64,000 nucleotides of DNA. Origin: Planctomycetota bacterium (GTDB taxonomy: Bacteria; Planctomycetota; PLA2). The stretch's first letter is position 1; every line of letters begins with the position of its first letter. Under the pieces are notes generated by a model that made no database searches, was not told where the DNA came from, and saw nothing but the letters and a program-made list of their open reading frames with translations. Made by a program: the position numbers and the translations under genes. This document shows positions 58,184 to 64,000 of the stretch, in pieces. The stretch is taken from the NCBI GenBank assembly GCA_021776735.1, contig JAJFFH010000066.1, positions 124,001 through 188,000 on the forward strand, given 5' to 3'.

Positions 58184-60796
58184 TCAGGCCGTAGCGGGCA
58201 CCCGAACCCGGATCCAGCTCACGGCGAGGGGGACCACACTGCCGATGGTGATCAGGAGCCACCCTGCGGCGTCCGGCGGCGTGAGTTGCAGGACGTGCGC
58301 GGCCGGGGCGACGTACACCGCGGCCAGCAACAGCGCGATGCACAGCACAAGCGCGCCGTGTACCCACGGGTTTCGGGTGACGTCGTTGCGAAGACGGGGG
58401 CTGCCGGGGGCGCGCATCGCGAACACCAGCCAGAGCTGCGCGAATGCGACCGTCAGAAACGAGATCGTCACGGCTTCGGTGGGGGCGCGGTCCTGCACGC
58501 GGATGGCGATACCGAACACGGTCATGACCGACGCGGCGATCCAGAAGCCGTGGCCGGCGATCGCCCGCCAGTGGCGTCGTGTGAGTAACGGTTCGTCCGG
58601 CGGCCGCGGCGGCTGTTCCATGATGCGCGTGTCGCCCTCCCCGAAGGCGAGCGCAAGGGCGGGGAACACGTCGGTCACGAGGTTCAAGAAGAGCAACTGC
58701 AGCGGGAGCAGGGGCAGCGGCGCCTGCACGACCGCGGCGCTCGCGACGACGAGCACCTCGCCGACGTTGCACGACAGGAGGTAGACGGCGAACTTGCGGA
58801 TGTTGCCGAAGATGATCCGGCCCTCGCGTACCGCGGCCACGATCGACGAAAACGCATCGTCCTTGAGCACCATGTCGGCCGCCTCGCGTGCGACCTGCGT
58901 ACCGCGCTGTCCCATGGCGATGCCGATGTCGGCCTTCTTGAGGGCTGGCGCGTCGTTGACCCCGTCGCCGGTCATGGCGACGATCGCCCCGGCCTGCTGG
59001 TGCGCCTGCACGAGGCGTAGTTTCTGTTCCGGATCGACGCGTGCATACAGGCGTGAGGAACGGACGGCGATGCTGTTTGGATCCGCATCCAGGTTCCGGG
59101 CGAGCTCGCGGCCCTCCGTGACCGGCGCGCTCTCGTCATCGACAAGTCCCGCGGCCACGCCGATGTTGCGCGCGGTTGTCGCCTGATCGCCGGTGACCAT
59201 GATGACGCGGATGCCGGCCCGCTGGCACGCTTGCACGGCGGCGCGTACATCGTCGCGCGGAGGATCCAGCAGCCCAAGCAGGCCGACCATCTCGAGGTCG
59301 GAGTAGATCGGCATGCCGCGAACTCGTTCGGGTTCGGAGTCGGGTTCGGAGTCGTATCTTCTGGCGACGGCCAGGACGCGCAGGCCGGCACGGGCCAAGG
59401 CTTCGTTGCGTTCGCGCCAGGCCCGGCGCTCGTCTTCGGTGGCGTTCGAGGCGGCGAGGACGGCTTCGGGGGCGCCCTTGACCGCGATCAGCAGGCGGCC
59501 GTTGCCGTTGTCGTGGACGTCGTGGACCGTGCCCATCATCCGGATCGACGGATCGAACGCCTCTTCGCGTATTCGCGGCTTTGCGGCCGGGGTGAGTCCG
59601 AAGTGCCGGCCCGCTTCGAGCAGCGCGATCTCGAGGGGGTCGCCGGTGTTGTCGGACGCGTTGTTGCACAGCGTGGCGATCTCGACGGCCTCGCGGGCGC
59701 GGCTGTCCCGGGCGGAGACATCGCCGTCCGTTCCGGTAACCACCTTGAGCGCCATTCGATTGCGGGTCAGCGTTCCTGTCTTGTCGGTCAGGATGACGGT
59801 CGTGGCGCCGAGCACTTCGACTGCCGAAAGCCGGTTCACGAGGGCGTTGCGCCGAGCCATGCGTTGCATGCCGCGGGCGAGGGCCATTGTGGCGACGATG
59901 GGCAGGCCCTCGGGGATTGCCGCGACGGCCAGCGCGATGCCCGTTTCGATCATCAGCAAGACGGGTTTGCCCGAGAGGAGGCCGAGCGCTGTCGTGGCCG
60001 CCGCAACGACGAGTGTCAGGCGGATGAGCCGGTTGCCGAGTGCTTCGAGGCGGCGCTCCAGGGGCGTGACTTCCTGTTCGGCTTCCTCGACGAGGCGCGC
60101 GATGCTGCCGAGTTCGGTGGTCATGCCGGTCGCGACGACCACGCCTTCGCCCGCGCCGCGCGTGATCGCCGTGCCCTTGAAGAGCATGCAGCGCCGCTCA
60201 TGGATCGCGGCGTTCCGAGACACGGACGGGGGACGTTTTGAGACCGGCATCGATTCGCCGGTCAGCGCGGCTTCGTCGGCCTGGAGCTTCGATGTCGTCA
60301 GCAGGCGCAGGTCCGCGGTCACGACGTCGCCCGCCTCGACCGGTACGATGTCGCCGGGGACCAGTTGATCCGCTGGCACTTCGCGCACCCGGCCGTCGCG
60401 TCGCACGCGCGTGCGCACCTGACCGAGTTGGCGCAGGGCCTCCATCGAGCGTACGGCGCGCAGCTCGGAGAAAAAACCGATCAGCGCGTTCAGGACCAGG
60501 ACCATCGTGATCACCGCGCCCTCGACCCACTCGCCGAATAACACCGACGCGACCGCTGCTGCCGCCAGGAGCGCGACGATCAGGCCGCGGAACTGCCGGA
60601 CGAGGATTGCCAGGGCGCGTTCGCGGCGCCGGCTCCGCAGCGTGTTCGGGCCGTGGCGTTCACGGCGGCGCGTGACCTCGGCTTCGGTCAGGCCGCGATC
60701 GGGCGAGACATCCAGCTCGCGAGCGACAACTTCCGCGTCGCGATTCCACGGCGTGCCGGCACCCAAGTCGGGGCCGGTGGGCCGCTCAGCTTTCAT
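58184..60796 (-). CDS. P-type ATPase, Ca2+-pump (P2A) type
   Basis: The 870-residue pump starts at the ATG at 60796, overlapping the Usp gene by 11 bases. It has the N-terminal cation-ATPase domain, the actuator motif LTGESMPV, the phosphorylation site DKTGTLTRN and the hinge TGDGVNDAPALKKADIGIAMG. Ion-binding residues of SERCA-type pumps are present: IPEGLP in M4, NVGEV in M5 and NLVTD in M6. It should export calcium, or manganese, out of the cytoplasm. Two exact motif copies lie inside (SIAVRSS and TGTDGDVSA). Confidence 0.94.
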   Translation of the reverse strand: MKAERPTGPDLGAGTPWNRDAEVVARELDVSPDRGLTEAEVTRRRERHGPNTLRSRRRERALAILVRQFRGLIVALLAAAAVASVLFGEWVEGAVITMVLVLNALIGFFSELRAVRSMEALRQLGQVRTRVRRDGRVREVPADQLVPGDIVPVEAGDVVTADLRLLTTSKLQADEAALTGESMPVSKRPPSVSRNAAIHERRCMLFKGTAITRGAGEGVVVATGMTTELGSIARLVEEAEQEVTPLERRLEALGNRLIRLTLVVAAATTALGLLSGKPVLLMIETGIALAVAAIPEGLPIVATMALARGMQRMARRNALVNRLSAVEVLGATTVILTDKTGTLTRNRMALKVVTGTDGDVSARDSRAREAVEIATLCNNASDNTGDPLEIALLEAGRHFGLTPAAKPRIREEAFDPSIRMMGTVHDVHDNGNGRLLIAVKGAPEAVLAASNATEDERRAWRERNEALARAGLRVLAVARRYDSEPDSEPERVRGMPIYSDLEMVGLLGLLDPPRDDVRAAVQACQRAGIRVIMVTGDQATTARNIGVAAGLVDDESAPVTEGRELARNLDADPNSIAVRSSRLYARVDPEQKLRLVQAHQQAGAIVAMTGDGVNDAPALKKADIGIAMGQRGTQVAREAADMVLKDDAFSSIVAAVREGRIIFGNIRKFAVYLLSCNVGEVLVVASAAVVQAPLPLLPLQLLFLNLVTDVFPALALAFGEGDTRIMEQPPRPPDEPLLTRRHWRAIAGHGFWIAASVMTVFGIAIRVQDRAPTEAVTISFLTVAFAQLWLVFAMRAPGSPRLRNDVTRNPWVHGALVLCIALLLAAVYVAPAAHVLQLTPPDAAGWLLITIGSVVPLAVSWIRVRVPATA
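59061..59072 (+). repeat. dispersed motif, exact core
   Basis: Inside the P-ATPase gene, antisense; the gene reads NSIAVRSS. Confidence 0.85.
59719..59730 (-). repeat. dispersed motif, exact core
   Basis: Inside the P-ATPase gene, sense, read as GTDGDVSA, in a variable part shortly after the DKTGT site. Confidence 0.85.
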
Positions 60797-61646
60797 TCGT
60801 GGCATCGCCGGGCACGACCAGCACCGAGACCGGGGCCTCGCGCTGGATACGGAGCGACACGCTGCCGAGAAGCGCACGCGTGACGAAGTTGCGGCCATGG
60901 GTGCCCACGACGATCAGGTCGGCACTCTCGCGCTCGGCTTCGCCGAGGACCTCTTCCTTGGGATCGCCGAGGCGCACGATCCAGGAGAGCCTTTCGGGCG
61001 GTAGCTCACCCGCCGTTTGCTTCACGAACTCTTCGAGGAGATTCTCCATACGCATCACGAAGACGTCGGGCTCGTAGCGTGCGTCCGGCCAATCGGTCGG
61101 CGGAACCGCGGCGTGCACGCAGCGCACGGAGCCGCCGGTCGCGGCGGCGATCCGGCAAGCGACGCGGACCGCGTGGCGACCGAACTCGGAGTCGTCGGCA
61201 GCAGCGACGATGCGTTGGCCACACGTCGGCGTGCGGGCCAGCAGCACGGGCACCGGCGCGGTGCGCACGAGGCGGTCCGCGGTCGATCCGATCATGAACC
61301 GCTCCATGCCGGAATGCTCGCGCGAGCCGACGACGATCAGGCCCGCGTCGGTCTCTTCGGCGACGTCGGTCAGTTCGCGGTGTGTCGCGCCGAGACGGGC
61401 GTGGCCTTTCTTGTCCGGCGCGTCGATCGACTCAAGGGCGCGGGCGGTCCACAGTTCCAGCCGCTCTCGGATCGGCCGGGAGGCGTCGTACGGCGCGGAC
61501 CATCCGAATCCTCCGAACGCGGCGAAGACCGGCTCGGCGCTGACGACATGGACAGCGGCGCTCGCACGACGTGCGAGGTCGCTGGCACAGGAAAGAGCCA
61601 CGTTGCACGCGGGGGTGTCTGCGTAGCCGACGACGATTGCCTTCAT
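60786..61646 (-). CDS. tandem universal stress protein (UspA-type)
   Basis: The 286-residue protein starts at the ATG at 61646 (MKAIVVGYADTPAC), coupled by ATGA to the nucleotidyltransferase. Two Usp domains are fused. Each has the ATP-binding motif of the G-2x-G-9x-G-S/T type: VVGSREHSGMERFMIGST in the first and VVGTHGRNFVTRALLGS in the second. Usp proteins are stress-linked ATP-binding regulators. Its position just before the Ca pump suggests a link to ion or stress handling. Confidence 0.92.
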   Translation of the reverse strand: MKAIVVGYADTPACNVALSCASDLARRASAAVHVVSAEPVFAAFGGFGWSAPYDASRPIRERLELWTARALESIDAPDKKGHARLGATHRELTDVAEETDAGLIVVGSREHSGMERFMIGSTADRLVRTAPVPVLLARTPTCGQRIVAAADDSEFGRHAVRVACRIAAATGGSVRCVHAAVPPTDWPDARYEPDVFVMRMENLLEEFVKQTAGELPPERLSWIVRLGDPKEEVLGEAERESADLIVVGTHGRNFVTRALLGSVSLRIQREAPVSVLVVPGDATNES

Positions 61647-62527
61647 GCCGAAGCTCCTTCGGGGTTGAGCCAGGTCGCGAGCCGTTCCGGGGTCCCGAGG
61701 TCGTCCCATCCGCTTGCGGCGGGCCAAGCCGTGACCGCGAGCCGGTGCGGGTTCTCCTGCAACACGTCGCGGGACAGGTCGATCGGTGCGATGCGGCGGT
61801 AGATACGCCGCAGCACGATCCGGCGCAACGGCAGCGGAACCGCCCGTGCCGCTTTCAGCAGCGTAACGGCCGTCGGGCGGACGGTTTGGAACAGATCAAT
61901 CAGCGCCTTCGCTCGCGTCACCATGACCATGGTATTCCAGAGGGCGCGCTCGGTGAACAGTCTCTCGGCTTCCGCGACCGGCGGCTTCTCGACGAATTGA
62001 CCGACTCGATGAACCGCCGGACCAAGGGGGACGCCTCGCCGGATCCAACCGAAGTCCGACCGGGCCTTTGTTGCCGGCGCCCCGATCAGGACGGTGTCGG
62101 CCTGTCCGGCCTCCAGCGCATGGAACGCGGCGTGGACTCCTGCCGAAAAGGCAGACTCGTCGGCGAAGGCGTGGTCCGCGGGGGTGACCACGATCAGGTC
62201 GTCCGGCGCCGCAGGCAGGGCCGGGTACAGCACGGCGGCGCCGGTTCCGCGGTCGCAAGGCTGGACGAAGATGCTCGCGGTGCCCTCGGCCCGCACCTGC
62301 CGCCGCGCGATCCGGCGCTGGGAGCTGTGGACGACGACCGTTGTGTTCGCGCCGGGTACGAGGTTGCCCACGCGGTGCAGCGTGTCCTGGAGCAGGGACC
62401 GCCCGCCGCCGAACCGGCAGAACTGCTTGGGCTGCGTGAAGCCGAGGGCCCGCGCGAATACCCGCAGTCGTGTGCCGAAGCCCCCGGCCAGCACGATGGC
62501 GTGCCGATCCGGGCCTTGCTCTCGCAT
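61643..62527 (-). CDS. sugar-1-phosphate nucleotidyltransferase (mannose-1-phosphate guanylyltransferase-like)
   Basis: The 294-residue protein starts at the ATG at 62527. The nucleotide-binding loop LAGGFGTRLRVFARALGFTQPKQF has the PKQF typical of ManC enzymes, which make GDP-mannose from mannose 1-phosphate and GTP. VVTPADHAFAD contains the metal-binding Asp and FGWIRRG is the sugar loop. The C-terminal cupin domain found in long ManC proteins is absent. It heads the Usp/P-ATPase operon. Confidence 0.85.
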   Translation of the reverse strand: MREQGPDRHAIVLAGGFGTRLRVFARALGFTQPKQFCRFGGGRSLLQDTLHRVGNLVPGANTTVVVHSSQRRIARRQVRAEGTASIFVQPCDRGTGAAVLYPALPAAPDDLIVVTPADHAFADESAFSAGVHAAFHALEAGQADTVLIGAPATKARSDFGWIRRGVPLGPAVHRVGQFVEKPPVAEAERLFTERALWNTMVMVTRAKALIDLFQTVRPTAVTLLKAARAVPLPLRRIVLRRIYRRIAPIDLSRDVLQENPHRLAVTAWPAASGWDDLGTPERLATWLNPEGASA

Positions 62528-62644
62528 AACCGTTTCCAAGCACGTTCCTTGCCAGAACGCGACTGCGGTCTTTTGCGAGCATACCGGCGCTCCTCGCGCG
62601 CGGTTTTTCGCGCCGGGCGGCACGCGGGTTGCCGGGCAACAAGC

Positions 62645-64000
62645 GTGCGGCTGCATGTATTGGCGACCGACTACGACGGCACCATTGCGTCGGAAGGCAC
62701 GATGGACGGCGATGTACGCTCCGTTCTGGTGGAGGCCCGGGCAACGGGCATTGTCCTGCTGCTCGTGACCGGTCGCATCCGTGCGGACCTTGAGCGCCAC
62801 CTCGATGAGCCGGAGCTGTTTGACTGCATTGTCGCGGAGAACGGCGCCGTGCTGTTTTTCCCCGATGTCGCGCGATCGGTCCGTCTCGGCTCGCCGCCGG
62901 CTCCCGTGTTTCTCGATGAGATGCGCCGTCGGGAGATCCCGTTCCTCGCGGGCGAATGCGTCGTCGAGATCGACGCGGCGCACGCACGCGACACGCTCGA
63001 CGTCATCCGTGACCTCGAACTCCCGCTCGTCCTTGCGTTCAATCGCGGTCGCGCGATGGTGCTGCCGCAGGCGACGAGCAAGAGCACCGGTCTGCGCGAG
63101 GCGCTGCGCGCGTTGCGCCGCTCCCCGCACAACACCCTCGCGATCGGCGACGCCGAGAACGATCACGAACTGCTGCTCGCGGCCGAAGTCGGGGTGGCGG
63201 TCGAGTGGGGCAGCCGCGCACTGCAGGCGGTCGCCGACCGCGTCTTGTCCGGGTCCGGTCCCGCAGACATCGCTCCGTTTCTGCGCGAAGTCCTGCACAA
63301 GCGCCGAATCCAGCCGGGGGAGGCCGCACGGCGCCGCATTCATCTCGGCATCCGGCGCGGCGGCGAGCCGTTGGCGCTTCCCCCGCGCGACCGGACCATC
63401 CTCGTCACGGGCGATTCCTGCTCGGGCAAGTCGTGGGTCGCCGGGCTGATCTGCGAGCAGCTCGTTTTGCAGCACTACTGCGTCTGCATCATCGACCCGG
63501 AGGGCGAGTACGCCGCGATCGAGTCGCTTCCGGCCGTGGTCGTCTTCGACTCCAAGCCGGCGCCGCCCGACCTCGACGACATCGAGCGCGCGCTTCGCTA
63601 CCCGGACGTCAGCGTGGTCGTAGATCTGTCGCCGCTGGGCGCGGAACAAAAAGTCGACTACGCGCGGCGCCTCCTTGAGCGGCTCCAGGAGCTGCGCCGC
63701 TCGACCGGCCTGCCGCACCGGATCGTCGTGGACGAGGCGCACTACTTCCTGCACGACGCCGAAGCGGCGGCCGCCCTCGACCTCGACCAGGGCGGTTTCC
63801 TGTTCGTCAGCTATCGGCCTTCCCTGATCGATTCCGCCATCGTCGACTCCGCCGACATCGTCGTGGCGACGCGGTTGTCGGAACCCGACGAGGCCGCGGC
63901 GCTGCAGGGCCGGTTTCGCGACACGGACGGCGACGGCGAGTGGCGGGAACGTCTTGCGGCGCTCGGCGTCGGCGAGGCTGCGCTTTTGCCGGGGCCCGCG
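62645..64000 (+). CDS. HAD hydrolase fused to HerA/DUF87-like ATPase, 3' end outside window
   Basis: From the GTG at 62645 the frame stays open to the window end (452 residues). Residues 1-215 are a Cof-type HAD phosphatase: the nucleophile motif ATDYDGTIA (Asp9), VTGRIR, and the metal motif GDAENDHELLL. Residues 250-370 are an ATPase with Walker A GDSCSGKS (256-263), DPEGEYAAIESL and Walker B VVDEAHYFL. The DPEGEY and DEAH segments match HerA/VirB4-type DNA or protein motors. Such a fusion is unusual; the substrate is unknown. It is divergent from the nucleotidyltransferase. Confidence 0.85.
   Translation, partial: MRLHVLATDYDGTIASEGTMDGDVRSVLVEARATGIVLLLVTGRIRADLERHLDEPELFDCIVAENGAVLFFPDVARSVRLGSPPAPVFLDEMRRREIPFLAGECVVEIDAAHARDTLDVIRDLELPLVLAFNRGRAMVLPQATSKSTGLREALRALRRSPHNTLAIGDAENDHELLLAAEVGVAVEWGSRALQAVADRVLSGSGPADIAPFLREVLHKRRIQPGEAARRRIHLGIRRGGEPLALPPRDRTILVTGDSCSGKSWVAGLICEQLVLQHYCVCIIDPEGEYAAIESLPAVVVFDSKPAPPDLDDIERALRYPDVSVVVDLSPLGAEQKVDYARRLLERLQELRRSTGLPHRIVVDEAHYFLHDAEAAAALDLDQGGFLFVSYRPSLIDSAIVDSADIVVATRLSEPDEAAALQGRFRDTDGDGEWRERLAALGVGEAALLPGPA
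62703..62714 (+). repeat. dispersed motif, one mismatch
   Basis: In the HAD part of the fusion gene, sense, read as TMDGDV. First core base is T. Confidence 0.6.
63924..63935 (+). repeat. dispersed motif, one mismatch
   Basis: In the ATPase part of the fusion gene, sense, read as DTDGDGE. The mismatch is C for T near the end. Confidence 0.55.

Noticed and set aside
1..64000. CRISPR arrays, tRNA, rRNA, transposases or prophage genes
   Set aside because: No regularly spaced repeats, cloverleaf sequences, rRNA segments, DDE/integrase proteins or phage structural genes were seen. The dispersed motif is not a CRISPR because spacing is irregular and both orientations occur.

Overview
The window is 64 kb of GC-rich bacterial chromosome with no rRNA, tRNA, CRISPR array or recognisable insertion sequence. 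About 50 protein genes fill it, often in short operons whose stop and start codons overlap (ATGA, GTGA). The gene mix suggests a Gram-negative-type organism with complex signalling: an ECF sigma factor with its anti-sigma partner, an Rsb-like STAS/HATPase/PP2C module, an MglA-like GTPase fused to a histidine kinase, a degenerate Ser/Thr kinase, DUF4388/PEGA proteins and many secreted proteins of unknown function. Planctomycetota or a similar deep lineage is the best guess. That is inference from gene content, not from a marker gene.

Layout. 1-2.7 kb: a truncated TPR protein, a small unknown protein, and an ArsR/SRPBCC/DinB operon behind a promoter with a palindromic operator. 2.9-9.5 kb: MarC, a Tat-exported molybdenum hydroxylase (2Fe-2S, Mo and FAD subunits plus a small Cys-rich protein), an MFS transporter and UppP. 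9.5-10.1 kb: a non-coding stretch with a 177-nt structured inverted repeat. 10.1-13.6 kb: a GspM-like protein, a PilM-PilN fusion, anti-sigma factor and ECF sigma factor. 13.7-24.8 kb: RibBA, a secreted protein, Tex with an RGG tail, a 1221-residue DUF4388/PEGA/propeller protein, MtnA and a ZIP transporter. 24.9-33.9 kb: small secreted or unknown proteins, a frameshifted S41 peptidase, a DinB-like protein, PhzF, a PDZ/toroid protein, a glycosyltransferase and a DUF3352-like protein. 33.9-42.3 kb: an ArsR-methyltransferase/metH operon behind a 16-bp palindrome, a membrane-anchored trypsin-like protease and a large lipoprotein. 43.1-47.6 kb: a four-gene partner-switching module. 47.6-58.2 kb: a non-coding stretch with hairpins and an intrinsic terminator, BtpA-like protein, M1 peptidase, GTPase-histidine kinase, pseudokinase and an ABC-2 exporter. 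58.2-64 kb: a Ca-type P-ATPase, tandem Usp protein, sugar-1-phosphate nucleotidyltransferase, and a HAD hydrolase fused to a HerA-like ATPase that runs off the end.

The most striking feature is not a gene. A short asymmetric motif, consensus AGCRAACGGACGGCGATG, is scattered through the whole window on both strands. By eye I count 18 perfect copies of its 12-bp core (CGGACGGCGATG) and 12 more with one mismatch, about one per 2.1 kb, against a chance expectation well below one exact copy. Copies lie just after stop codons, inside terminator-like hairpins, once as a perfect 14-bp inverted pair, and inside unrelated coding sequences, where they read as a few recurring peptides (TDGDV, IAVR, RTAM, TSPS). 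This distribution resembles the DNA uptake sequences of Neisseria and Pasteurellaceae or the HIP1 element of cyanobacteria. I know of no such element described for a lineage of this type.

Motif positions were read by eye and may be off by a base. Protein functions are inferred from motifs; no database search was run.
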